Source: Deltaproteobacteria bacterium (GTDB lineage: Bacteria > Myxococcota_A > Polyangia > JAAYKL01). Taken from it: 10,059 bases of DNA. The stretch covers positions 1 to 10,059 of the forward strand of contig JAABTR010000039.1 in NCBI GenBank assembly GCA_011389755.1. Direction: 5' to 3'. The notes under the pieces were generated by a model. The model worked only from the letters and a program-made list of their open reading frames with translations. It was not told where the DNA came from and did not search any database. This document shows, piece by piece, positions 1 to 6,574 of this stretch. A program made the position numbers and the translations under genes. Position 1 is the first letter of the stretch; the number at the start of each line of letters is the position of its first letter.

Positions 1-389
1 TGCCCGTTTGGTTCGACGATTCTGTACTTGTGGGAGAGCGTGCACTCCACGAACTTCGTGGTCATGCCAAAAAAAGCCGTGGCCCACATCCAAAAAAGCG
101 CCGCTGGACCGCCGATGTAGATGGCCAGCCCGACACCGCCGATGTTCCCGGTGCCCACCGTCCCCGACAGGGCCGTAGCCAAGGATTGAAAGTGGGTCGT
201 GTCGCCTTCGAAGCTCTCCTTTTCGTATTTCCCGGTCACGACTCGAAAGGCGTGCCTAAAAAAGCGCACCTGCGGAAACTTGAGGTAAAGAGTGAAAAAG
301 ACGCCGGTCCCGAGCAGCAGGTAGGGAAACCACGCGCTGCCGCCCAGGTAGCTGTCTAAAAAAATCAATAAACTATTGATCGCGTCCAA
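1..389 (-). CDS. AGCS-family sodium:alanine/glycine symporter, N-terminal part (cut by window edge)
   Basis: This is the N-terminal 129 codons of an alanine/glycine:cation symporter, an inner-membrane carrier that takes up small neutral amino acids with Na+. The family is recognised from the track FPQVRFFRHAFRVVTGKYEK (about residues 38-57), then EGDTTHFQSLATALSGTVGTGNIGG (61-85) and GGPAALFWMWATAFFGMTTKFVECTLSHKY (93-122), which follow the AGCS consensus nearly residue for residue. A first hydrophobic segment covers about residues 19-36. The start chosen is TTG at 389, because GGGAGG lies 5 nt upstream and no in-frame ATG occurs in the roughly 75 nt upstream. Full AGCS proteins are about 450-500 aa, so roughly three quarters lies beyond position 1. 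The exact substrate cannot be told from this part. Confidence 0.93.
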   Translation of the reverse strand, partial: MDAINSLLIFLDSYLGGSAWFPYLLLGTGVFFTLYLKFPQVRFFRHAFRVVTGKYEKESFEGDTTHFQSLATALSGTVGTGNIGGVGLAIYIGGPAALFWMWATAFFGMTTKFVECTLSHKYRIVEPNG

Positions 390-529
390 GCGAGCCTCCC
401 TTTTGGATTCGCCTTGCCGTGAGCCGGAGATTCTACACGCCCTCAGGCGAAACCCAAAACTTCGGATTTTCCCTTGGAGGACCAAGCCACCACGCGCAAA
501 TCGTGGCCCATCCGTCGATCTCCTCGGTC
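390..529. other. intergenic region between the coiled-coil gene and the symporter gene
   Basis: These 140 bp hold no credible gene. They contain three short inverted repeats: CCTCGG/CCGAGG at 522-539, CCACG/CGTGG around 491-507, and CTTGG/CCAAG around 474-487. They also hold the candidate -10 element of the symporter. None of the hairpins is followed by a T-run in the minus direction, so none is called as a terminator for the coiled-coil gene. Confidence 0.5.
430..457 (-). promoter_or_regulatory. possible promoter of the AGCS symporter
   Basis: On the minus strand TAGAAT (435-430) matches the -10 consensus at five of six positions. It sits about 40 nt upstream of the TTG start. The matching -35 region is weak (TTGGGT or TTTGGG at a spacing of 16-17 nt). 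This is inference from sequence only. Confidence 0.3.
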
Positions 530-889
530 TCAGCCGAGGGCTTTTAGCCTTTTGTGGGCCAGGTCGACGCCGCGGCGCGCGCGCGCCAGCTCCTCTTTTG
601 CGATCTCCCGCTCGGCGACGAGCCTTTGGACCTCTTCGAGAAGCTCGGTGCGGCGCCTGCGCTGCCGGCTATCGAACTGGAGGGCGTCAGCGAGCTCGGC
701 CGCTGTCCACGTCTTCTTTCGGCGCGCCTGCAGATGTTCATCCGCCTGCCGGGCTTCCATCGCAAGCCGCTCTACCTGATCCTCAATCTCGCGGATCGCG
801 CGCTGGGCTCTTTTCAGATCGGCGACCGCGCAGGTGAGCTCCTTTTTTCTGAGGGCCCGCAGCGCTCTTTTTCGGCTCTCGTCGACCAG
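530..889 (-). CDS. small Arg/Glu-rich coiled-coil protein, function unknown, probable CTG start
   Basis: The frame encodes about 119 aa dominated by Arg, Glu, Leu and Ala in heptad-like spacing, for example RALRALRKKEL near the N terminus, IREIEDQVERLAMEARQADE in the middle and LLEEVQRLVAEREIAKEELA in the C-terminal half, so most of the chain is predicted to be one or two helices forming a coiled coil. It has no signal peptide or membrane segment. The general look resembles FliJ/YscO-like export chaperones, but no secretion genes are nearby and I do not assign that function. There is no in-frame ATG, GTG or TTG between the upstream TAA (904-902) and ATG 760. A strong AAGGAG lies 8 nt before CTG 889, and a plausible promoter lies just upstream, so I chose CTG. 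Starting at ATG 760 would give only 76 aa with no good ribosome binding site. Confidence 0.55.
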   Translation of the reverse strand: MVDESRKRALRALRKKELTCAVADLKRAQRAIREIEDQVERLAMEARQADEHLQARRKKTWTAAELADALQFDSRQRRRRTELLEEVQRLVAEREIAKEELARARRGVDLAHKRLKALG

Positions 890-908
890 GTGACCGTCTC
901 CTTATGTG

Positions 909-937
909 ATCATCAAAAAAACACACACTAGCGACAA
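909..937 (-). promoter_or_regulatory. possible promoter of the coiled-coil gene
   Basis: Minus strand TTGTCG (937-932), 17 nt spacer, GATGAT (914-909). Each hexamer matches the sigma-70 consensus at four of six positions. Transcription would begin near 902, leaving a leader of roughly a dozen bases that carries AAGGAG (903-898) and then CTG 889. Confidence 0.33.
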
Positions 938-1101
938 CCCAGGCCGATTCGCTATTGAAAAATGCCCGGGTTTCCCTAAGCTCCCTTTGAGTTTGAAGCG
1001 CGGATGCCGCTGGCTTCTCAGGTTTTGCTTTTAAAGCCCGTGTCGCCGGGGCGTCTTCGGAACAAAATACGTTCAGAAACGCACGGGGCATATCTGGCAT
1101 C

Positions 1102-1130
1102 TTGACAGCATCGACTCCCTGTGGTTTGGT
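1102..1130 (+). promoter_or_regulatory. candidate promoter of the rpmH operon (consensus -35)
   Basis: A perfect TTGACA lies at 1102-1107, about 80 nt before rpmH. The hexamer 17 nt downstream is TTTGGT (1125-1130), a poor -10 match, so the -35 is better supported than the exact start. The resulting leader would be about 50 nt, typical for a ribosomal-protein operon. Confidence 0.4.
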
Positions 1131-1185
1131 TCGCTACCTTCAAGGGCCGAAAGTGGCCTAAAACATAGAAATTCGGAGGCAAGCC

Positions 1186-1335
1186 GTGAAACGCACTTAC
1201 CAACCTCATAGGCGGAAACGCCGTAACAAACACGGTTTTCGGGCCCGCATGGCGACCCCAAGCGGCCGCAAAGTGATCAGCGCGAAAAGGCGCAAAGGCC
1301 GCCGTCGTCTGGCGATCACGACCTACACCAAGTAG
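1186..1335 (+). CDS. rpmH: 50S ribosomal protein L34
   Basis: The 49-residue, very basic product begins MKRTYQPHRRKRRNKHGFRA and continues with RMATPSGRKVISAKRRKGR, the canonical L34 sequence, at the usual family length of 44-50 aa. L34 is a small rRNA-binding protein of the large ribosomal subunit. The start is GTG, supported by GGAGG 5-6 nt upstream and by the invariant MKRTYQP N terminus. It is the first gene of the plus-strand operon and is followed by rnpA, as in most bacteria. The C-terminal TTYTK is a short extension beyond the conserved RRKGRRRL core. Confidence 0.98.
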   Translation: MKRTYQPHRRKRRNKHGFRARMATPSGRKVISAKRRKGRRRLAITTYTK

Positions 1336-1455
1336 GGCCGGTTTGCTTGGTTGGCACCTAGATGTCTCGTGCCGGCTCACGAACCTGACGTCGCTTTGCG
1401 TCGCTGCTGTATCGAGCCTCGAACTTCGACGGGCAGCTTTGAGCTGTCGGCCGAA

Positions 1456-1863
1456 ATGACCGAAAGCCCGATCTCTTGGGAACGCGGCGCGAACGGATCT
1501 CGCGGCGAAGAGTTCCCCAAAAGCCGCAGGATCTGCAAGCGTCGCGATTATCTCGCCGTTCAAAGTGGAGACCTCAAAGCCCACAGCCCCGGTTTCGTTG
1601 GGCTCGTCTCCATCCACGGCGGCGCCGGTGCAGGACGTCTGGGAGTCACCGCTTCGAAAAGGTTGGGCAACGCCGTAGCGCGCAACGCCGTCAAGCGGTT
1701 GGTTCGAGAAGCCTTTCGCACCGGCCGGCTGCCCTTGCCCAACGGTGTCGACGTGGTCGTGATCGCCAAGCGGCGCGCCGTCGACATGTCTTCAAACGAG
1801 GTCTTCGACGATCTCGAGACGCTGGGCCGTCGCATCAAGCGGCTCGTGGAGCTGAACACGTAA
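1456..1863 (+). CDS. rnpA: ribonuclease P protein component (C5 protein)
   Basis: RnpA binds the RNase P RNA and helps it remove 5' leaders from pre-tRNA. From ATG 1456 the product is 135 aa. The family core starts at FPKSRRICKRRDYLAVQ (20-36), continues with GRLGVTASKRLGNAVARN, and contains the RNR signature ARNAVKRLVREAFR (75-88) and VVVIAKRRAV (100-109). The start is uncertain: no clear ribosome binding site precedes ATG 1456, and the same frame is open upstream with TTG 1351 (170 aa) and GTG 1369. I prefer 1456 because the upstream residues show no family similarity and 135 aa is already at the long end for RnpA. The stop codon overlaps the yidD start (TAATG). Confidence 0.95.
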   Translation: MTESPISWERGANGSRGEEFPKSRRICKRRDYLAVQSGDLKAHSPGFVGLVSIHGGAGAGRLGVTASKRLGNAVARNAVKRLVREAFRTGRLPLPNGVDVVVIAKRRAVDMSSNEVFDDLETLGRRIKRLVELNT

Positions 1864-2135
1864 TGCGCCGTCTGGCCTTGGCTCTTATTCGATTGTACCA
1901 ACTGGTGCTCTCGCCCCTCTTGGGTCCGAGCTGCCGCTTCGAGCCGAGCTGCTCCCGCTACACGGCGACCTGCATCGAGCGCTTCGGCGTGTTGCGCGGC
2001 GCGTGTCTCGGGGCACGCCGAATCTTGCGCTGCCACCCCTTCGGGTCATCCGGTTACGATCCGCCCCCGCAGGCCCTTTTCGGGCGAAGCTTTTGCAATC
2101 ATCGCCACGACGACCCACCAGCAAGGACGACATAG
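1863..2135 (+). CDS. yidD: YidD membrane protein insertion efficiency factor
   Basis: A 90-aa protein with the full YidD signature: an N-terminal amphipathic helix (LALALIRLYQLVLSPLLG, 4-21), then CRFEPSCSRYTATCIERFG (24-42) with its conserved cysteines, and RCHPFGSSGYDPPP (56-69). YidD is a small inner-membrane-associated protein that assists YidC-dependent insertion. ATG 1863 overlaps the rnpA stop by one base, and GGAG lies about 11 nt upstream, so translation is probably coupled. The stop codon is directly followed by the yidC ATG. The C-terminal tail after residue 70 is rich in His, Arg and Pro and is not conserved in the family as I know it. Confidence 0.95.
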   Translation: MRRLALALIRLYQLVLSPLLGPSCRFEPSCSRYTATCIERFGVLRGACLGARRILRCHPFGSSGYDPPPQALFGRSFCNHRHDDPPARTT

Positions 2136-3878
2136 ATGGATTGGAAACTCTTAGTTTTCGTGTTCGTGATCCTGTTGGGCTTTTTCGGCTATCAGCAGTG
2201 CAGCGAAAAAGAACGCCCAAGCTACGACAGAATTCAAGCCCAGCTCCGCGCTGAAAAGCAGCGATCCTTCGAGGCGCAAAGGCGCGCCCAGGAGCGCGAA
2301 AGGCAGGCGCAGGCCAAAGAAGCCGCCCTGGGCGCCCGCGGCGAGCGGCCGGAGAAAAAAACGGCCGTCCTCGAGACCGAGGATTTCCGGGCCGTCTTCT
2401 CGACCCGAGGTGGAAGCCTCGCCAGCTTTACGCTCAAGGACCCACAGTATCTGGAAGCGCCCCGCAACTGGACAACCGGGTTGCGCGACGACGATGTGGA
2501 TGAAGCCGATCTCGTCCCCGTCGACATGGTCTCGGCCAATGCGGCGGAGTTCGAGGAGTACAGCCCTCTGCGTTTCAAAATCTATGAGGGCATCGACGCG
2601 TGGCTCGAAAAAAGCGACTACGAGATCGTGAGCCGGTCCCCAGTCGCCCTGGTATTCAAAAACATCCAGCCGGGCCTCTTGGTGGATATCTACAAAAAAT
2701 ACCAGGTCGATCCCGATAACCCTTACCAACTTTGGCTCACCATAAGGGTCACCAACCGTTCGAATGAGCAGATCTCTTTCCGCTCGGGGGTCATCCAGCA
2801 AGGCTACCAGCACGTCTCCGAGACCGAAGGCAGCATTTTCTCCAAGCCGCCCAACATCATGCAGGGGCTCTGCCGGTATAGCGACGAGACCTTCCGCGAG
2901 CCCTGGACAGAGCTCGAAGAGCCGTTTACGGGCGTGGGGGACATCAGCTTCACCGGTGTGGAGACCAACTACTTCCTCGCCGCCATGATCCCCGCTGCAG
3001 ACACCCCGGTCTCCTGCCACGTGGAGCGGATACGGGGACAAGGCTGGGGCATCATGCGCTCGGAGCTTCGTTTTGCCGAGGCCACCTTAGCGCCGGGGCG
3101 AAGCACTGTCTTCAAGGTCCAGAACTACATGGGCCCGAAGCGTTTCCGCACCTTGCAGTCGGTGGGACACGATCTGGAGCACGCCGTGGATTTCGGCTGG
3201 TTCTGGATGCAGCCCATCTGCCACGTGCTGCTGGCCATGCTGCTCACCTTTCAGTCGTGGGTGAACAACTGGGGCCTCGCCATCATCATGCTCACCGTGG
3301 TCATCAAGGTGGTGCTGATACCGCTGACCCACCGCAGCTTCACATCCGCAGAGCGCATGAAGGCGCTCAAGCCGGAAGTCGACAAGATCAGCGAAAAACA
3401 CAAAGACGACCCCCAGGCCAAGCAACAGGCGATCATGGGGCTCTACAAAACCCACAAGGTCAATCCGCTGGGCGGCTGCCTGCCGAGCCTCCTGCAGATG
3501 CCTATCTGGATCGCGCTGTACAACACCCTGCGCACGAGCCCTGAGCTCTACCGAGCCGAGTTCTTCGGGTGGATCGACGACCTGTCGAGCCCGGATCCCT
3601 ACTTCGTCACGCCTGTGCTCATGGGCGCGATGATGTTCCTGCAGCAGCGCTTCACCCCCATGACAGGCGACTCGGCTCAGGCGAAGATGATGATGTACTT
3701 CATGCCGATTATGTTCGCCGGCATGATGCTGTTTCTGCCATCCGGACTCACGCTCTACATCCTGGTCAACACCACGTTGTCCATCGCTCACCAGCTGCTG
3801 ATTCACCGTTCGAGGTCGAAAAACGCCTCGCCACAAAAGGGCGCCGCGGGCGGTCCCCCGGCGAAGAAGAAGGCTTAA
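2136..3878 (+). CDS. yidC: YidC/Oxa1-family membrane protein insertase
   Basis: The 580-aa protein inserts and folds inner-membrane proteins, alone or with SecYEG. An N-terminal membrane helix (LLVFVFVILLGFFGY, 5-19) is followed by a highly charged Arg/Glu/Lys linker (about 24-75), then a large periplasmic beta-rich domain (about 76-340) typical of Gram-negative YidC. The conserved C-terminal insertase domain has IMLTVVIKVVLIPLTHRSFTS, NPLGGCLPSLLQMPIWIALY (443-462), SPDPYFVTPVLMGAMMFLQQ and FLPSGLTLYILVN. The position of the groove arginine of E. coli YidC (R366) is Lys391 here, a conservative change. The tail is Lys-rich (KNASPQKG...KKKA), fitting ribosome contact. ATG follows the yidD TAG directly, with AAGGA 8 nt upstream. 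Confidence 0.98.
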   Translation: MDWKLLVFVFVILLGFFGYQQCSEKERPSYDRIQAQLRAEKQRSFEAQRRAQERERQAQAKEAALGARGERPEKKTAVLETEDFRAVFSTRGGSLASFTLKDPQYLEAPRNWTTGLRDDDVDEADLVPVDMVSANAAEFEEYSPLRFKIYEGIDAWLEKSDYEIVSRSPVALVFKNIQPGLLVDIYKKYQVDPDNPYQLWLTIRVTNRSNEQISFRSGVIQQGYQHVSETEGSIFSKPPNIMQGLCRYSDETFREPWTELEEPFTGVGDISFTGVETNYFLAAMIPAADTPVSCHVERIRGQGWGIMRSELRFAEATLAPGRSTVFKVQNYMGPKRFRTLQSVGHDLEHAVDFGWFWMQPICHVLLAMLLTFQSWVNNWGLAIIMLTVVIKVVLIPLTHRSFTSAERMKALKPEVDKISEKHKDDPQAKQQAIMGLYKTHKVNPLGGCLPSLLQMPIWIALYNTLRTSPELYRAEFFGWIDDLSSPDPYFVTPVLMGAMMFLQQRFTPMTGDSAQAKMMMYFMPIMFAGMMLFLPSGLTLYILVNTTLSIAHQLLIHRSRSKNASPQKGAAGGPPAKKKA

Positions 3879-3879
3879 T

Positions 3880-4353
3880 ATGACTGACATGACCGATATT
3901 GAAGTCTGGGTTGAGGATTTCCTCAGCGAGCTCATCGAAAAAGCGGGTATGGACATCTTCATCGAAGAGATGACCGCCGACGAGGACGGCATGTTGCGCA
4001 TCGGCCTGGCCGGGCCGGACAGCGCCCGGGCCATCGGGCGCGAAGGCCATGTGCTCGAGGCCATCCAGCACCTAATGGTCGCCGCGTCCATACATGGGGG
4101 CATCCCCCACCGGCGGATTGTCGTCGATGTCGAGAACTACCGACAAAGAAAAGAAAAACGCCTGGCCGAAGAGGCTGTCGAAGCCGCCGAAGAGGTGCTC
4201 GACACCGGCCGAGCCGTCGATTTCGAGCCGATGTCGCCGCGGGAGCGCCGCGTGGTCCACATGGCTCTTTCGACGTACGAAGGTGTCAGCACCGAGAGCG
4301 CCGGACACGGCGAAGACCGCTATGTCCGCGTGTTCCCCGCCCCCAGGCAGTGA
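3880..4353 (+). CDS. jag: Jag/KhpB-type KH-R3H RNA-binding protein
   Basis: The 157-aa cytoplasmic protein carries a KH domain with SARAIGREGHVLEAIQHLMV (48-67), the GREG loop being the GxxG nucleic-acid-binding motif, followed by RRIVVDVENYRQRKEKRL (78-95). A C-terminal R3H domain has SPRERRVVHMAL with the R-x3-H pair (R123, H127) and ends in RYVRVFP. It lacks the N-terminal Jag_N domain found in longer homologues such as B. subtilis Jag (about 208 aa). Jag/KhpB proteins bind mRNA and are linked to envelope growth, and the gene typically follows yidC. AAGG lies 6 nt before ATG 3880, which comes one base after the yidC stop. The Met at codon 4 is an alternative start. Confidence 0.94.
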   Translation: MTDMTDIEVWVEDFLSELIEKAGMDIFIEEMTADEDGMLRIGLAGPDSARAIGREGHVLEAIQHLMVAASIHGGIPHRRIVVDVENYRQRKEKRLAEEAVEAAEEVLDTGRAVDFEPMSPRERRVVHMALSTYEGVSTESAGHGEDRYVRVFPAPRQ

Positions 4354-4574
4354 TGAAACGCTCCCGCGAAGACAAGCTCTTCGGTGCCGCCGTTCTCAAG
4401 CTGTCCTTTGCCATGAACGGCAAGATGGACACCCCGCAGTTCCGCATCGTCTACTTCGGGACCCTCAAAGAATTCGAGCTGACAGACGCCGAGGTGACGA
4501 AGTATCTCATGGCGAACAAACAGCGCCTCACCGAGCACATCGAGAGGCACCGCAGCCGCGGAGACTCCAAGTGA
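4353..4574 (+). CDS. small protein of unknown function between jag and mnmE
   Basis: I do not recognise this 73-aa product, which begins MKRSREDKLFGAAVLKLSFA. It is soluble-looking, with a basic N terminus, a central stretch TPQFRIVYFGTLKEFELTDA that could be beta-alpha, and a charged helical C terminus (EVTKYLMANKQRLTEHIERH). It has no signal peptide, cysteine or membrane segment. The case for a real gene is context: its ATG overlaps the jag stop (TGATG), AGG lies 5 nt upstream, and its TGA overlaps the mnmE GTG start (GTGA), so it bridges an otherwise gapless operon. A GTG one codon earlier (4350) is an alternative start. Any role in RNA binding or tRNA modification would be guilt by association only. 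Confidence 0.82.
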   Translation: MKRSREDKLFGAAVLKLSFAMNGKMDTPQFRIVYFGTLKEFELTDAEVTKYLMANKQRLTEHIERHRSRGDSK

Positions 4575-5917
4575 CGACCATCGCGGCCATCGCCACTCCC
4601 GCCGGCCACGGCGCCATCGGGATCGTGCGCATCAGCGGCCCCAAGGCTCGAGACATCCTCGACGCCGTGGTCCCGAGCGCCCGCGCCGGGGCCAAGCCGC
4701 GCAGGGTGCTTTTCGGTCGGGCCGTCCATCCGAGCACCGGCGAGATCCTCGATGAGGTTTTGTGCTTCTACTGCCCCGGGCCTCGGACCGCGACCGGCGA
4801 GGACACCGCCGAGCTCCACGGACACGGCGGCCCGGTCGTCCTCGAGTCGCTGCTCGGTGCCGCCTTCGACGCCGGCGCTTCGCCGGCCCAGCCTGGGGAG
4901 TTCAGCTACCGCGCTTTCACGAGCGGCCGCATCGACCTGACCCAGGCCGAAGCCATCATGGGGCTCATCGGCGCCCGCTCGGAGCGTGCGGCGCGCATGG
5001 CCGCCCGACAGCTGAGCGGCGCCTTGCAAGACGCGCTCGGCGCTCGGTTCGACGAGCTCAGCCGCCTGAGCGCCCGGCTCGAGGTGGGCCTCGACTATCC
5101 CGACGAGGATCTCCCCGAGGCCGAGAGCAACGCGCTGTGCAACGACTTGGGTGATATCAAGCAGGCCCTGGAGGCCAGCGTCGCCACGTCCGCCTTCGGC
5201 GGCCGCCTGACCGGCGGTGCCCAGGTGGCTATCGTCGGCCCGCCCAACGCCGGAAAATCCAGCCTGCTCAACCGGCTGGTGCGCCGCGATCGCGCCCTGG
5301 TCGACGCGGAGCCCGGCACCACCCGAGACGTCGTGGAGGCCCAGGGTGAGTGCGGAGGGATCCCCCTGACCTTTTTGGACACGGCCGGGCTGCGAGAAGG
5401 CGCCGGGCGCGTGGAGCGGCGGGGGATCGAGAAGGCCGTGGAGACGGCGCGCGCCGCCGACCTGGTCATCGTGGTGCTCGATGGGACCGAGGCTGAAGGC
5501 TTCGAGGCCATCGCGTCGCGGCTCAAAGCGCAGGTCCCCGTGGTGGTCGCGGTCAACAAATGCGATCTCGACGGATTCCAGATTCCCAAAGCGCCTTTGG
5601 CCGTGTCCGCGGTCATCGCGCTGTCCGCGCGCACCGGCCAAGGGCTGGGCGAGCTGGAACACGCCATGGCGGCCGCGCTCGGCGACTCGGTCAGCGAAGA
5701 GGCGGGCGTTTTGACCACCGCGCGGCAAACGCAGATCGTCGCCGATGTCCTCGAGCAAATAGAAGGGGCCATGGGCGCCTTATCCGCGGGCGAAGATCCC
5801 GAGATAGCGGCCGCGCAGCTGCACTTTGCCCGCCACCGGTTCGCCGAGCTGTGGGGCAGAGACGCGAACGAGGACATGCTGAGCGCCCTGTTTTCCTCTT
5901 TTTGTCTCGGCAAGTGA
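4571..5917 (+). CDS. mnmE: tRNA uridine-5-carboxymethylaminomethyl modification GTPase MnmE (TrmE)
   Basis: With MnmG, this GTPase installs the 5-carboxymethylaminomethyl group on U34 of certain tRNAs. The 448-aa length is normal. The N-terminal folate-binding domain shows TIAAIATPAGHGAIGIVRISG (3-23), GEDTAELHGHGG (76-87) and PGEFSYRAF (108-116). The inserted G domain has G1 GPPNAGKS (223-230), G2 GTTRD (249-253), G3 DTAG (270-273), G4 NKCD (329-332) and SAR as G5 (352-354). The C terminus is the diagnostic FCLGK (444-448) with the catalytic-motif cysteine. The start is GTG 4571, overlapping the stop of the upstream 73-aa gene, with GGAG 7 nt upstream. The gene ends the operon, and its stop is 2 nt from that of the convergent udk. 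Confidence 0.98.
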   Translation: MTTIAAIATPAGHGAIGIVRISGPKARDILDAVVPSARAGAKPRRVLFGRAVHPSTGEILDEVLCFYCPGPRTATGEDTAELHGHGGPVVLESLLGAAFDAGASPAQPGEFSYRAFTSGRIDLTQAEAIMGLIGARSERAARMAARQLSGALQDALGARFDELSRLSARLEVGLDYPDEDLPEAESNALCNDLGDIKQALEASVATSAFGGRLTGGAQVAIVGPPNAGKSSLLNRLVRRDRALVDAEPGTTRDVVEAQGECGGIPLTFLDTAGLREGAGRVERRGIEKAVETARAADLVIVVLDGTEAEGFEAIASRLKAQVPVVVAVNKCDLDGFQIPKAPLAVSAVIALSARTGQGLGELEHAMAAALGDSVSEEAGVLTTARQTQIVADVLEQIEGAMGALSAGEDPEIAAAQLHFARHRFAELWGRDANEDMLSALFSSFCLGK

Positions 5918-5919
5918 TC

Positions 5920-6570
5920 TCAATCGAGCGTTGACAGACCGTACAGGAGGCAGTCGACGATGACGCCGATGGCCGCTTTGTTGCGTCCCCCCTCGGGGAT
6001 GATGAGGTGGGCCGAGTCCCGGTAGGGCGCCACGTGCTGCCGGTGCATGGGGCGAACCGTGTCGTAGTACTGGTTTTGAATCGAAGAGATGTCCCGGCCG
6101 CGCTTTATGATATCGCGCTTGATGCGGCGCATGAGCCGAATGTCGTCGTCGGTGTCCACAAACAGCCGCAGATCGAACATTTTTCGCATCCCCTCGATGG
6201 AAAAGGTCAAGATCCCCTCGACCACGACAATACGACACGGCTCGATGCGCAGGGTCTCGGTCCGCCGGCTGTGGGTCGCGAAATCGTACTGAGGGCACTC
6301 CACCGGCTCCATGCGGCGTAAGCATTCTACGTGCTCGATGAGCAGCTCGTTGTCCAAGGCCTCGGGCTCGTCGTAGTTGAGCTTGGCCCGCTTCGCCAAC
6401 GAGAGATCGGGGTGGTTCTTGTAATACCAGTCGTGCTGTATCAGCGCGGCTTGGTTTTGGGGCATGCGCTCGATGATCTTCGTGGCGACCGTTGTCTTGC
6501 CGCTGCCCGTCCCCCCGGCGATACCGATGATAAAGGGCTTTGTTCGCACCGTGTTGCGACGAGGCGACAT
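5920..6570 (-). CDS. udk: uridine kinase
   Basis: The enzyme phosphorylates uridine and cytidine to UMP and CMP in pyrimidine salvage. From ATG 6570 the product is 216 aa, the usual size. It has the P-loop GGTGSGKT (19-26), HDWYYKN with the catalytic-type Asp47, LNYDEPEALDNELL, CPQYDFATHSR (92-102), the Walker B-like RIVVVEGIL, and the C-terminal series RIKRDIIKRGR, DTVRPMHRQHV and IIPEGGRNKAAIGV. The start lies 4 nt after the pyrE stop. GAGG is only 2 nt from this ATG, which is short, so GTG at residue 8 is possible, and a longer open frame exists upstream inside pyrE. The pair with pyrE joins salvage and de novo routes to UMP. Confidence 0.96.
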   Translation of the reverse strand: MSPRRNTVRTKPFIIGIAGGTGSGKTTVATKIIERMPQNQAALIQHDWYYKNHPDLSLAKRAKLNYDEPEALDNELLIEHVECLRRMEPVECPQYDFATHSRRTETLRIEPCRIVVVEGILTFSIEGMRKMFDLRLFVDTDDDIRLMRRIKRDIIKRGRDISSIQNQYYDTVRPMHRQHVAPYRDSAHLIIPEGGRNKAAIGVIVDCLLYGLSTLD

Positions 6571-6574
6571 GACC

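Larger units (their letters stand above)
890..1185. other. divergent intergenic region upstream of rpmH and the coiled-coil gene
   Basis: These 296 bp separate the minus-strand coiled-coil gene from rpmH. They hold a candidate promoter for each side. In some bacteria the rpmH upstream region borders dnaA and the replication origin, so I looked for DnaA boxes of the TTATCCACA type on both strands and saw none. Open frames here, including a long minus-strand one at 1018-1617, run antisense through rpmH and rnpA and show no recognisable protein. Confidence 0.5.

Noticed and set aside
522..539. Perfect 6-bp inverted repeat CCTCGG/CCGAGG around the stop codon of the coiled-coil gene, as a terminator
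   Set aside because: No T-run follows on the minus strand. A T-rich stretch follows on the plus strand, but I see no plus-strand gene that would end there.
902..913. Four-codon minigene (ATG ATC ACA TAA) ahead of the coiled-coil gene, as a leader peptide
   Set aside because: The candidate promoter's -10 element overlaps its ATG, so it would not be transcribed in full; it is too short to support.
376..931. Plus-strand open frames across 376-931
   Set aside because: They are antisense to the coiled-coil gene and the symporter start, have low-complexity Arg/Pro/Ala composition and no recognisable motif.
890..1185. Replication origin upstream of rpmH
   Set aside because: The rpmH context suggested it, but no DnaA-box-like sequences, AT-rich unwinding region or dnaA/dnaN genes are visible.
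1018..1617. Minus-strand 199-codon open frame antisense to rpmH and rnpA
   Set aside because: It overlaps two certain genes on the other strand and has no family features; high GC content makes such shadow frames common.
2151..3041. Minus-strand 296-codon open frame inside yidC, and a similar one at 3087-4103
   Set aside because: Both are antisense to clear YidC and Jag coding sequence with no plausible start context.
3306..3308. Lys391 in place of the groove arginine of YidC as a functional defect
   Set aside because: The residue keeps the positive charge, and lysine at this position is, to my knowledge, common in other YidC proteins.
4451..5758. Minus-strand 435-codon open frame inside mnmE
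   Set aside because: It lies wholly opposite a protein with every MnmE motif; its Gly/His/Ala-rich translation looks like a frame shadow.
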